This document shows, piece after piece, positions 1-7,034 of a stretch of 64,000 nucleotides of DNA. Source of the stretch: Brevinema_A sp051649245 (GTDB lineage: Bacteria; Spirochaetota; Brevinematia; Brevinematales; Brevinemataceae); contig JBOFGS010000019.1 in the NCBI GenBank assembly GCA_051649245.1, positions 372,001 to 436,000 of the forward strand. Direction: 5' to 3'. Made by a program: the position numbers and the translations under genes. How positions within the stretch are numbered: the first letter of the stretch is position 1; each line of letters opens with the position of its first letter. The notes beneath the pieces were generated by a model. The model was not told the DNA's origin and searched no databases. It worked only from the letters and a program-made list of their open reading frames with translations.

Positions 1-42
1 GATTTTATGAAAATTGTCTCTCTCGCTCCTGAAGTATTTTAG
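1..42 (+). CDS. rplN: 50S ribosomal protein L14, C-terminal end (partial)
   Basis: The window opens inside this gene. The last 13 codons read DFMKIVSLAPEVF and end in TAG, which matches the usual end of L14 (uL14). The next gene is L24, the expected order in the spc operon. Only the C-terminus is visible, so the call rests on this short match plus gene order. Confidence 0.85.
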   Translation, partial: DFMKIVSLAPEVF

Positions 43-54
43 TGGGAGGATGCC

Positions 55-369
55 GTGAAAATTAAGAAAAATGATGAAGTTATTATAATTTCCGGTAGAG
101 ACAAAGGGAAAAAAGGTGAAGTATTCCATGTCTTTCCTACTAAAAACACTGTACTTGTCCGCGGTGTCAATTTTGTTAAAAAGACTATAAAGAAAAATCA
201 AGAACATCCAAATGGATCTATTCTTGAAAGAGAAGCACCAATCCACATTTCTAATGTTATGCTTTTTTGCCCTAAAATCAATAAAGGTGTTCGTGTAGAA
301 TACGTAATTGATGAAAAAGGTAACAAAAGACGTAAAGCGAAAGGTGTTGACCACTTCTTCGATAATTAA
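55..369 (+). CDS. rplX: 50S ribosomal protein L24
   Basis: uL24 is an assembly-initiator protein that binds the 5' domain of 23S rRNA. The 104-residue product has normal family length. A KOW motif lies at about residues 6-23 (NDEVIIISGRDKGKKGEV), and the middle (GVNFVKKTIKKN) is typical. The start is a GTG at 55, preceded by a GGGAGGA ribosome-binding site at 44-50. It lies 12 bases after rplN and 12 bases before rplE, so it is co-transcribed in the spc operon. Confidence 0.97.
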   Translation: MKIKKNDEVIIISGRDKGKKGEVFHVFPTKNTVLVRGVNFVKKTIKKNQEHPNGSILEREAPIHISNVMLFCPKINKGVRVEYVIDEKGNKRRKAKGVDHFFDN

Positions 370-381
370 GAGGCTGCAATA

Positions 382-1122
382 ATGGCTGAAGAAAAAAAAG
401 TTAAAGCTGTTGCTAAAACAGCTACTACAGAAGAAAAAACAGTAGCTAAAAAAGCTCCTGCTAAAAAAACCACTACTAAAAAAATAGAAGGTTCTGAACC
501 AGCTAATATAGCTGCAGAAGAAAAAACAGTAGCTAAAAAAGCTCCTGCTAAAAAAACTGTTTCTCCTAAATCAGGATATCAATCTCGTTTCAAAACACGT
601 TTTGAAAATGAAATTGTTTCTGCTTTAAATAAAGAATTCAACTATAAATCATCTATGGCAATTCCTCGTATTGAGAAAATTGTTATTAATATGGGTGTTG
701 GTGGGGCTGTTGCAGATAAAAATATGGCTGATGCTGCCGTTAACGATCTTACGTTGTTAGCTGGTCAAAAAGCTATGAAAACTATTGCTCGGAAATCCGT
801 ATCTAACTTTAAGTTACGTGAAGGTATGGCAATAGGTGCTAAAGTTACCCTTCGTAAAAATCGTATGTATGATTTTCTTGACAAGCTTATTTCTGTTGCT
901 CTTCCTCGTGTAAGAGATTTCAGAGGAGTCAAAGCAACAGGGTTTGATGGAAGAGGAAACTTCTCTTTTGGAGTAACCGAACAAATCATCTTTCCTGAAA
1001 TCAACTTCGATAAAATTGATAAAGTGCGTGGCATGGATATTACCATTGTTACCACAGCTAAAACGGATCAGGAAGCAAAAAGTTTGTTAACACACTTTGG
1101 TTTCCCTTTCCGTAACAAGTAA
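382..1122 (+). CDS. rplE: 50S ribosomal protein L5 with long Lys/Ala-rich N-terminal tail
   Basis: uL5 binds 5S rRNA in the central protuberance. The conserved protein begins near residue 64 (SGYQSRFKTRFENEI) and runs to the normal C-terminus (THFGFPFRNK), about 180 residues as in other bacteria. In front of it is an extra tail of about 64 residues made of Lys, Ala, Pro and Thr. The segment EEKTVAKKAPAKKT occurs twice in it, at residues 17-30 and 46-59, encoded by identical 43-bp DNA copies. The tail resembles histone-H1-like or AKKAPAKK nucleic-acid-binding tails and is probably disordered. I see no ribosome-binding site and start just before the core that would exclude the tail. The upstream start (AGAGGCTGCAATAATG) has a plausible site. 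Confidence 0.95.
   Translation: MAEEKKVKAVAKTATTEEKTVAKKAPAKKTTTKKIEGSEPANIAAEEKTVAKKAPAKKTVSPKSGYQSRFKTRFENEIVSALNKEFNYKSSMAIPRIEKIVINMGVGGAVADKNMADAAVNDLTLLAGQKAMKTIARKSVSNFKLREGMAIGAKVTLRKNRMYDFLDKLISVALPRVRDFRGVKATGFDGRGNFSFGVTEQIIFPEINFDKIDKVRGMDITIVTTAKTDQEAKSLLTHFGFPFRNK
428..557. repeat. 43-bp perfect direct repeat inside rplE
   Basis: Bases 428-470 and 515-557 are identical. The period is 87 bp, exactly 29 codons, so the duplication keeps the frame and encodes the repeated EEKTVAKKAPAKKT segment of the L5 tail. Identity at third-codon positions points to a recent duplication or ongoing slippage, so copy number may vary between strains. Confidence 0.95.
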
Positions 1123-1136
1123 GCGGAGGCTATAGC

Positions 1137-1322
1137 ATGGCAAAACAATCAATGATCCAACGATGGAAGAAAAAACCTAAGTTTAGTGCTAGAGCTTATA
1201 ACCGTTGTAATATTTGTGGCCGTCCTCGTTCCTACATGAGAGATTTTGGAGTATGTCGTTTGTGTTTTCGCAAACTGGTATCTCAAGGTCTCATCCCAGG
1301 TGTTACAAAATCTTCTTGGTAA
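1137..1322 (+). CDS. rpsN: 30S ribosomal protein S14, zinc-binding (type Z)
   Basis: uS14 helps assemble the head of the 30S subunit. At 61 residues this is the short zinc-ribbon form. Four cysteines, C24, C27, C40 and C43, form the CxxC...CxxC site. The sequence NICGRPRSYMRDFGVCRLCFRKL is highly conserved in the family. It sits 14 bases after rplE. The zinc form is common in spirochaetes and Gram-positives. Confidence 0.97.
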   Translation: MAKQSMIQRWKKKPKFSARAYNRCNICGRPRSYMRDFGVCRLCFRKLVSQGLIPGVTKSSW

Positions 1323-1331
1323 GCACTAACC

Positions 1332-1369
1332 GAGAGGCAACTCTCAATCAGGGAATTTTTTTATTCCCT
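1332..1369 (+). promoter_or_regulatory. Two tandem hairpins between rpsN and rpsH
   Basis: The first hairpin is a 5-bp stem GAGAG/CTCTC closed by a GCAA (GNRA) tetraloop at 1332-1345. The second is a perfect 7-bp stem AGGGAAT/ATTCCCT with a U6 loop at 1350-1369. The 76-base spacer is unusually long for this tightly packed operon. No strong U-run follows the second stem, so an RNA processing site, attenuator or protein-binding site is as likely as a terminator. Function is inferred. Confidence 0.5.
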
Positions 1370-1398
1370 CTTAAAAAAATATAAGGCGAGGAAATCCT

Positions 1399-1779
1399 AT
1401 GGATATTATCGCAGATAGCTTGACAAAAATAAGAAATGCTGCAATGCGTGGTCTGTCTAAAACAACTGTTAAAAAGACCAAACTTATGGAAGAGCTTCTA
1501 AAAATTATGAAACGCGAAGGATATATTGAGAACTATAAAGATAGTACTCAATTATATATGATCGACGTAACTTTAAAGTATATTAATGGTAAATCTGTCA
1601 TTGATAATTTAAAGCGTGTAAGTAAACTTTCACGACGTGTTTATGTTGGAAAAGATTCCATTCCTCGTGTTTATAACAATTATGGAATCGCAATTTTAAC
1701 CACCTCTAAAGGTGTTGTTACAGATAAAGAAGCTCGCTCACTTGGCATAGGTGGTGAAGTTCTTTGTCATATTTGGTAG
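1399..1779 (+). CDS. rpsH: 30S ribosomal protein S8
   Basis: uS8 binds helix 21 of 16S rRNA and in E. coli represses the spc operon. The 126-residue product has normal length. It begins MDIIADSLTKIRNA and ends with the typical SKGVVTDKEARSLGIGGEVLCHIW. An AGGCGAGGA ribosome-binding site lies upstream. It follows the two-hairpin spacer after rpsN and is 9 bases before rplF. Confidence 0.97.
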   Translation: MDIIADSLTKIRNAAMRGLSKTTVKKTKLMEELLKIMKREGYIENYKDSTQLYMIDVTLKYINGKSVIDNLKRVSKLSRRVYVGKDSIPRVYNNYGIAILTTSKGVVTDKEARSLGIGGEVLCHIW

Positions 1780-1788
1780 GAGAATCAT

Positions 1789-2334
1789 ATGTCTCGTTTG
1801 GCAAAAAAATCCCTGCCTATTCCTAACGGTGTTACCGTGACGGTAGAAAATGGGATGACAACTTTCAAAGGTACTTTAGGTACCATTGTACAAGAATTTG
1901 ATAATAAACTTATTGCTCCTGTTGTAGAAAATGACGGAATTCTTGTAAATCGTACAAGCGATATAAAAGAAGCAAAAGCAAAACAAGGTCTTTACTGGGC
2001 ATTGTTCAGAAATCATCTTGCAGGTGTTTCTGCAGGATTTTCAAAACAACTTGAAATTCAAGGGATTGGTTATCGTTGGGAAACTAAAGATGGTAAAACA
2101 CTTAATTGTACTGTTGGTTTTTCTCATCCTGTTTCTTTTATTGCTCCAGAAGGAGTTTTGTTAGAGCAACCTGCTCCAAATCTTATCACTGTGAAAGGAT
2201 TTGATAAGCAATTAGTTGGTCAAGTTGCTGCTAATATCCGTTCTATCAAAAAACCTGAGCCTTATAAAGGCAAAGGAATTCGTTATGTTGGCGAATTTGT
2301 GCGTCTCAAAGAAGGAAAAAGCGGTAAAAAATAA
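1789..2334 (+). CDS. rplF: 50S ribosomal protein L6
   Basis: uL6 lies near the factor-binding site of the 50S subunit. It is 181 residues, normal length. It has two related domains, starting MSRLAKKSLPIPNGVTVTV and ending with the conserved KPEPYKGKGIRYVGEFVRLKEGKSGKK. The ribosome-binding site AGGAG is followed by ATG at 1789. It is co-directional within the spc operon, but 129 bases separate it from rplR. Confidence 0.97.
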   Translation: MSRLAKKSLPIPNGVTVTVENGMTTFKGTLGTIVQEFDNKLIAPVVENDGILVNRTSDIKEAKAKQGLYWALFRNHLAGVSAGFSKQLEIQGIGYRWETKDGKTLNCTVGFSHPVSFIAPEGVLLEQPAPNLITVKGFDKQLVGQVAANIRSIKKPEPYKGKGIRYVGEFVRLKEGKSGKK

Positions 2335-2353
2335 ACACTAAATAGCATATTCT

Positions 2354-2378
2354 TGGGAGTAATTATTTCTTACTCCCA
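2354..2378 (+). promoter_or_regulatory. Perfect 9-bp hairpin between rplF and rplR
   Basis: TGGGAGTAA (2354-2362) pairs perfectly with TTACTCCCA (2370-2378) across a 7-base loop. It is not followed by a U-tract, so it is not an ordinary terminator. It lies 6 bases before a possible short reading frame that runs into rplR, suggesting a control or mRNA-processing element. Function is inferred. Confidence 0.5.
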
Positions 2379-2383
2379 TAGGT

Positions 2384-2467
2384 ATGTCGCTTAAGAACAT
2401 TGTTGTGGATAGAGGGATAATAATCACTTCTAGAAAAAGTAACTTTGTCATAGGAGATGTTGCATGA
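2384..2467 (+). CDS. Possible 27-residue leader peptide overlapping rplR start
   Basis: An ATG at 2384 opens a 27-codon frame (MSLKNIVVDRGI... to ...FVIGDVA) whose TGA overlaps the rplR ATG as ATGA, the classic arrangement for translational coupling. It lies just after the 9-bp hairpin. It has no clear ribosome-binding site and no recognised homology. It could be a real leader peptide, a relic, or chance. Confidence 0.25.
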   Translation: MSLKNIVVDRGIIITSRKSNFVIGDVA

Positions 2468-2829
2468 TTAACATTGTGACTAATAAAATAAAACGTTATC
2501 AAAAACGTAAACTTAGAAGTAAAAAACATATTCGTGTTTCTGCAGATCGTCCAAGAATGACTGTGTTTAGATCTTCAAAATACTTATATGTCCAAGTTAT
2601 TGACATGAAGAATACAGTGTTAGCATCGTTTTCTTCACTTTCTAACGAGTTAGGAAAAGAAAAGCTTGGAAATAATATCGAAGCTGCTACTATTATTGGA
2701 ACCAAAATTGGTGAAAAATTGAACGCTCTCAAAATATCAAAGGTCGTATTTGACCGTAACGGTTACCTGTACCACGGAAAAGTTAAAGCTCTTGCTGATG
2801 CTTGTCGTGCAACAGGAATCGAATTCTAA
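2464..2829 (+). CDS. rplR: 50S ribosomal protein L18
   Basis: uL18 binds 5S rRNA together with L5. It is 121 residues, normal length. The core RPRMTVFRSSKYLYVQVIDMKNTVLASFSS and the end DRNGYLYHGKVKALADACRATGIEF are typical. An AGGAGA ribosome-binding site lies at about 2451. It is preceded by an unusually long 129-base spacer and followed 15 bases later by rpsE. Confidence 0.96.
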   Translation: MINIVTNKIKRYQKRKLRSKKHIRVSADRPRMTVFRSSKYLYVQVIDMKNTVLASFSSLSNELGKEKLGNNIEAATIIGTKIGEKLNALKISKVVFDRNGYLYHGKVKALADACRATGIEF

Positions 2830-2844
2830 GGCTAAGGATTAACG

Positions 2845-3444
2845 ATGGCTGAGAATCAATCAAACCCACAAAATGAGCAAAGAGCTCCACGTGGTGAAAG
2901 AAAAAGCAATAATAAAAAACAACACAACAGAAAAGATCGACGAGAAAAATCAGAAACAGTCGTATCGGAATGGGAAGAAAAAGTTGTAAGTCTCAGACGT
3001 GCAACAAAAGTGATTCCTGGTGGACGTCGTTTCCGTTTCAATGCAATGGTTGTTGTTGGAAACAAAAAAGGGAAAGTGGGACTTGGATATGGTAAAGCTA
3101 ATGAGCTTGCAGATGCTATTAAAAAAGCTAAAGATAAAGCTATTGCTAATGCTGTGCCTATTCGTTTAAAAGGATCAACAATACCTCATGAAATTTTGGG
3201 TGAATATAAAGCATCACGTATCCTTATGAAACCTGCTACAAAAGGTACAGGGGTTATTGCGGGAGGAGCTGTTCGTCCTGTTCTTGAATTATTAGGTGTG
3301 CATGACATCTTAACAAAATCTTTGAGATCTGCAAATGCTGTTAACCTTATTAAAGCAACATTTGATGGATTGACAAGACTCTATAATATTGAAGATATTG
3401 CTGCAAAACGTGGAAAAACAATATCTGAAATCTTTGGAAAATAA
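2845..3444 (+). CDS. rpsE: 30S ribosomal protein S5 with basic N-terminal extension
   Basis: uS5 sits at the mRNA entry channel and contributes to decoding fidelity. The conserved part starts near residue 44 (EWEEKVVSLRRATKVIPGGRRFRFNAMVVVGN) and is complete to the C-terminus. The first 40 or so residues are an additional Gln/Asn/Arg/Lys-rich, probably disordered tail, making 199 residues against about 165 usually. rplO follows after 13-16 bases, so there is no room for rpmD (L30), which normally lies here. Confidence 0.96.
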   Translation: MAENQSNPQNEQRAPRGERKSNNKKQHNRKDRREKSETVVSEWEEKVVSLRRATKVIPGGRRFRFNAMVVVGNKKGKVGLGYGKANELADAIKKAKDKAIANAVPIRLKGSTIPHEILGEYKASRILMKPATKGTGVIAGGAVRPVLELLGVHDILTKSLRSANAVNLIKATFDGLTRLYNIEDIAAKRGKTISEIFGK

Positions 3445-3460
3445 TAAAAGGAGCGCAATG

Positions 3461-3919
3461 ATGGGTTATCTTGAACTCAAACCAAATGACGGCGCTAAAA
3501 AAAAGCGTAAGCGAGTAGGTCGCGGTACTGGTAATGGTACTGGTAAGACATGCGGAAAAGGACATAAAGGGCAAAAAGCTCGTGCTGGTGGTGGTGTGCC
3601 ATTGTATTTTGAAGGCGGTCAAATGCCTCTTTACAGACGTGCTCCAAAACGTGGTTTCAAAAATATTTTTAAAGTTGTTAACAATGTTATTAATTTGGAA
3701 TCATTAAACGTTTTTCCTGATGGATCTGAAATAACCATAGAAATGCTTCATAAAACAGGTCTTGTAAAAGATAACGGAAACCCAATTAAAATTCTTGCAA
3801 AAGGATTGGGAGAAGTTAAATTTACAGCAAAAAATTTAAAAATTCACGCACATAAAGTATCAATTCACGCAAAAGATCTTCTAGAAAAATCCGGTTCTTC
3901 AGTTATTACTCCTGCGTAA
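3461..3919 (+). CDS. rplO: 50S ribosomal protein L15
   Basis: uL15 is a late 50S assembly protein. The glycine-rich N-terminus KKKRKRVGRGTGNGTGKTCGKGHKGQKARAGGG is diagnostic. Two adjacent ATGs (3458 and 3461) follow AAAGGAG at 3447-3453, and 3461 gives the better spacing. The product is 152-153 residues, normal length. The same frame stays open upstream into rpsE, but that part is not L15-like. It is directly upstream of secY. Confidence 0.96.
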   Translation: MGYLELKPNDGAKKKRKRVGRGTGNGTGKTCGKGHKGQKARAGGGVPLYFEGGQMPLYRRAPKRGFKNIFKVVNNVINLESLNVFPDGSEITIEMLHKTGLVKDNGNPIKILAKGLGEVKFTAKNLKIHAHKVSIHAKDLLEKSGSSVITPA

Positions 3920-3935
3920 AAGGTAAGAGGTAAAC

Positions 3936-5225
3936 ATGTCCGTTGTGATAAATATGTTTCAAATTCCAGAACTTCGCAAAAGACTTTTTTTTACATTGAT
4001 GATTATGATCATTGTACGTGTCGGAGCACAAATTCCTGTTCCTGGTGTGCAACTTCAAAATCTCCTTGATGCTGTAGGTACAGATACTAATAATTTTATT
4101 GCATTTGTCAATCTACTTAGTGGGGGAGCTTTAGGACGAGCTTCTATTTTTGCTTTAGGTGTCATGCCATACATTACATCAAGTATCGTGATGCAATTAT
4201 TGACTGTTATTGTTCCAGCAATTGAGAAAATGGCTAAAGAAGGTCCTGAAGGACGTCGAAAGATCCATCAAATTTCTCGTATTGGAACAATTATTGTTGC
4301 AGGAGTTCAAGGAATTATTTTTGCTAACTATCTTTCCAGTTTTAATGCATATGCAACAAATCCTTTTATTTTACTTGGTCATAGGTCTTTTGTTCTGTTA
4401 TTTGTGGTGTCTGTTATTACAGGTACATTGCTCTTGATGTGGCTAGGGGAACAAATTACAGAGAAAGGTTTAGGTAATGGTATTTCTATGATTATTCTGA
4501 GTGGTATTGTTGCTCAATTTCCACCAGCTTTGAATACTTTATTTAATAGACCGGCAGATCCTATTATTACTCTTTTAATAGGCTTGATGTTCTTAGGATT
4601 TATTACAGCTGTTATTTTTGAAGAAATGGCATTGCGTCGTGTTCCTGTTCAATATACAGGCCCTGGTTCTGTCAGTAGAGCTACCTATCTTCCTTTTAAA
4701 GTAAATCCAACAAATGTAATTCCTGTTATTTTTGCTTCAGCAGTATTGGCATTTCCTGTTCAATTAGCACAATGGTTTGGTTCTAAAGCACCTTGGTTAC
4801 AACAAATATCGTTAGCATTACAGCCTGGACAATTATGGTACTCTTTGATTTATTTTGCTCTGATTTTATTCTTTGCATTTTTTTACATAGAGATTGAATT
4901 AAATCCCCATGATATTGCAGAAAATCTAAGAAGACAAAATGCTTTTATTCCTGGTGTGAGACCCGGATCAGAAACTGAAAAGTATATCTCTGATACTTTG
5001 TATCGATTGACTCTTCCCGGAGCAGCTTTCTTAGGGGTTATTGCACTCTTACCAACTTTTGTAGTCAATAGATTGGGTATCCCAGATAATATTGCTTATT
5101 TACTTGGTGGAACATCACTTATTATTATAGTTGGTGTGTCGCTAAATACTCTAAGACAAATAGAATCGTTTTTAAATATGAATCATAAACAAGGCTTCTT
5201 AAGTCCTAAAAAAAGGACCTATTAA
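3936..5225 (+). CDS. secY: Preprotein translocase subunit SecY
   Basis: SecY is the pore-forming subunit of the Sec translocon in the inner membrane. The product is 429 residues with about ten hydrophobic segments. Diagnostic stretches include the plug-region IPVPGV, the LGVMPYITSSIVMQLL segment, GLGNGISMIIL, and the cytoplasmic loop FIPGVRPGSETEKYI. The N-terminus (IPELRKRLFFTLMIMIIVRVGAQIPVPG) is typical. It lies 16 bases after rplO and 2 bases before adk, the standard order. Confidence 0.98.
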   Translation: MSVVINMFQIPELRKRLFFTLMIMIIVRVGAQIPVPGVQLQNLLDAVGTDTNNFIAFVNLLSGGALGRASIFALGVMPYITSSIVMQLLTVIVPAIEKMAKEGPEGRRKIHQISRIGTIIVAGVQGIIFANYLSSFNAYATNPFILLGHRSFVLLFVVSVITGTLLLMWLGEQITEKGLGNGISMIILSGIVAQFPPALNTLFNRPADPIITLLIGLMFLGFITAVIFEEMALRRVPVQYTGPGSVSRATYLPFKVNPTNVIPVIFASAVLAFPVQLAQWFGSKAPWLQQISLALQPGQLWYSLIYFALILFFAFFYIEIELNPHDIAENLRRQNAFIPGVRPGSETEKYISDTLYRLTLPGAAFLGVIALLPTFVVNRLGIPDNIAYLLGGTSLIIIVGVSLNTLRQIESFLNMNHKQGFLSPKKRTY

Positions 5226-5227
5226 AT

Positions 5228-5860
5228 ATGAGTAAGAGAATTGTATTCTTAGGTTTTCCCGGATCTGGGAAAGGAACACAAAGTGCTTTATTAAGTAAAG
5301 AATTTGATATATTTGCTCTTTCCACCGGAGATGCATTTCGTCAAATGATTAAAGACGGTAAAGGAGAAGTAGCTGATCAAGTAAGATCTTGTCTTAGTGG
5401 AGGTCGCTTGGTATCTGATGAATTAACTTTTCAAGTTGTAAAATCAGTGCTACCTTCAGACGACAGTTGGATTTTAGATGGATTTCCACGAAATTTAAAT
5501 CAAGCCAAGATTCTTCATGAATTTTGTCCACCAACTGATATCGTTCTTGTCGATGTTGATGAAGATATTATTTTTCAGAGATTAACAGGCAGAAGACTTG
5601 CAAAAAAATCTGGAAAAATATATAATATATTCTTTAATCCACCAAAGCAAGATGGTATTTGTGATGAAACAGGAGAGGAACTGATTCAGCGTGAAGATGA
5701 TAAGCCAGATACTGTTCAAAAACGTCTTGAGGTTTATCAAACGGAAACAGCTCCTCTCATAGAATTTTATCAGCACCAAGGTATACTTCATAAAATTCAA
5801 GGCAATAAAAATGTCAATGAAGTATATAACAATCTTAAGGAGGTCTTAGGACTCTCATGA
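5228..5860 (+). CDS. adk: Adenylate kinase
   Basis: Adk interconverts ATP + AMP and 2 ADP in the cytoplasm. The P-loop GFPGSGKGT is at residues 9-17, the AMP-binding LDGFPR lies near 80-85, and the LID begins near GRRLAKKSGKIYNIFFNPPK. The LID has no four-cysteine zinc site, so this is the long non-zinc form. It is 210 residues, normal length. The stop overlaps the infA start as ATGA, so the two are probably translationally coupled. Confidence 0.97.
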   Translation: MSKRIVFLGFPGSGKGTQSALLSKEFDIFALSTGDAFRQMIKDGKGEVADQVRSCLSGGRLVSDELTFQVVKSVLPSDDSWILDGFPRNLNQAKILHEFCPPTDIVLVDVDEDIIFQRLTGRRLAKKSGKIYNIFFNPPKQDGICDETGEELIQREDDKPDTVQKRLEVYQTETAPLIEFYQHQGILHKIQGNKNVNEVYNNLKEVLGLS

Positions 5861-6081
5861 TGATGGATAAAGAAGATGTTATCAAAATTGACGGCGTAGT
5901 GATAGAACAATTACCTGCTGCTGTATTTAAAGTAGAATTAGAAAATAAACAACAGATTCTAGCACATATTTCCGGTAAGATGAGAATCAACCATATTAAA
6001 ATATTAGCCGGAGATAAAGTAAGTATTGAGCTTTCTCCTTACGATTTGAGTAAAGGAAGAATAGTATACCGTTATAAGTAG
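5857..6081 (+). CDS. infA: Translation initiation factor IF-1
   Basis: IF-1 occupies the ribosomal A site during initiation. It is a single OB-fold of 74 residues, with the typical core KVELENKQQILAHISGKMRINHIKILAGDKVSIELSPYDLSKGRIVYRYK. The first ATG overlaps the adk stop as ATGA, and two further ATG codons follow at once, so the exact start is uncertain by two residues. The AAGGAGG inside the end of adk (5837-5843) is a suitable ribosome-binding site. Confidence 0.96.
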   Translation: MMMDKEDVIKIDGVVIEQLPAAVFKVELENKQQILAHISGKMRINHIKILAGDKVSIELSPYDLSKGRIVYRYK

Positions 6082-6093
6082 AGAGGCTATTTC

Positions 6094-6222
6094 ATGAAAG
6101 TGAGAGCATCAGTTAAACCTATGTGTGAAAAATGCCGTATGATTCGTCGGCATGGAATTTTGAGAGTAATCTGCGAAAATCCTAAACACAAACAAAGACA
6201 AAAAGGTCAGAAAAGAATCTAG
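6094..6222 (+). CDS. rpmJ: 50S ribosomal protein L36
   Basis: bL36 is a tiny zinc-ribbon protein of the 50S subunit. The 42-residue product begins MKVRASVKPMCEKCRMIRRHG. C11, C14, C27 and H32 form the zinc site, so this is the zinc-binding type. It lies between infA and rpsM as in most bacteria. A GAGAGG ribosome-binding site precedes ATG at 6094. A methionine aminopeptidase gene, often between adk and infA, is absent. Confidence 0.96.
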   Translation: MKVRASVKPMCEKCRMIRRHGILRVICENPKHKQRQKGQKRI

Positions 6223-6235
6223 ATGGAGGTCATCT

Positions 6236-6601
6236 ATGGCACGTATTGCCGGTAGAGAAGTACCAAATAATAAAGCTGTATGGATTGGACTTACATATGT
6301 TTACGGTATCGGCAGACATTCTGCATTAAAAATTGTTGAAGCTGCAAAAATTGAAAAATCTAAAAAAATTGGTGAACTTTCTGAAGAAGAATTAAATCGT
6401 ATTCGTGAAGAAATTGATGCTAGCTACAAAGTAGAAGGTGACCTTCGCACAGAACGTTCTATGAATATTAAACGTCTCATTGATATTGGGTGTTACAGAG
6501 GACTTCGTCATAAAAAAAGACTTCCTGTTCGTGGACAAAGAACTCGTACCAATGCACGTTCATGGAAAGGTGCTCGTGCTAACGCGATCAAAAAGAAGTA
6601 A
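6236..6601 (+). CDS. rpsM: 30S ribosomal protein S13
   Basis: uS13 forms the inter-subunit bridge with L5 and contacts P-site tRNA. The 121-residue product has the helix-two-turn-helix N-terminal region (ARIAGREVPNNKAVWIGLTYVYGIG) and the conserved basic C-terminal part RGLRHKKRLPVRGQRTRTNARSWKG. ATGGAGG supplies the ribosome-binding site. It is the first gene of the alpha-operon part. Confidence 0.97.
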   Translation: MARIAGREVPNNKAVWIGLTYVYGIGRHSALKIVEAAKIEKSKKIGELSEEELNRIREEIDASYKVEGDLRTERSMNIKRLIDIGCYRGLRHKKRLPVRGQRTRTNARSWKGARANAIKKK

Positions 6602-6612
6602 GAGGTTGAACA

Positions 6613-7008
6613 ATGGCCGCTAAAGCAAAAAGTTCTAATAAAAGAAGAAAAGAAAAAAAGAATATTGTTGAAGGAATTGTACATATCCAAGCGACATTTA
6701 ACAATACCTTGATTACCGTTACAGATATGAACGGTAATACAATTTCTTGGGCAAGTTCAGGTGTTGGTGGATTTAAAGGAACTAAAAAAGGTACCCCATT
6801 CGCTGCTCAGCTTGCTTGTGAAAAAGCCATGGAAGATGCAAAATTTCATGGTTTGCAGTCTGCACATGTTCGTGTTAAAGGTCCTGGACCTGGTCGTGAA
6901 TCTGCAATTCGTGCAGTTGATGTTGCTGGTGTAAGAGTTAAAAGTCTTCGTGATGTAACTCCTATTCCTCACAATGGATGCCGTCCTCGTAAAAAGCGAC
7001 GCGTCTAA
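6613..7008 (+). CDS. rpsK: 30S ribosomal protein S11
   Basis: uS11 lies on the 30S platform near the mRNA exit. It is 131 residues, and the segments HIQATFNNTLITVTDMNGNTISWASSGVGGFKGTKKGTPFAAQ and the tail DVTPIPHNGCRPRKKRRV are strongly conserved. The first 17 residues are Lys/Ser-rich. It lies 11 bases after rpsM. rpsD (S4), often the next gene, is not here and is found at 26615-27226. Confidence 0.97.
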   Translation: MAAKAKSSNKRRKEKKNIVEGIVHIQATFNNTLITVTDMNGNTISWASSGVGGFKGTKKGTPFAAQLACEKAMEDAKFHGLQSAHVRVKGPGPGRESAIRAVDVAGVRVKSLRDVTPIPHNGCRPRKKRRV

Positions 7009-7034
7009 TCATACATTATTTAGGAAGGTAGATT

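Noticed and set aside
3389..3460. Longer L15 product starting inside rpsE
   Set aside because: The extra residues are not L15-like, and AAAGGAG with ATG at 3458/3461 gives a normal protein.
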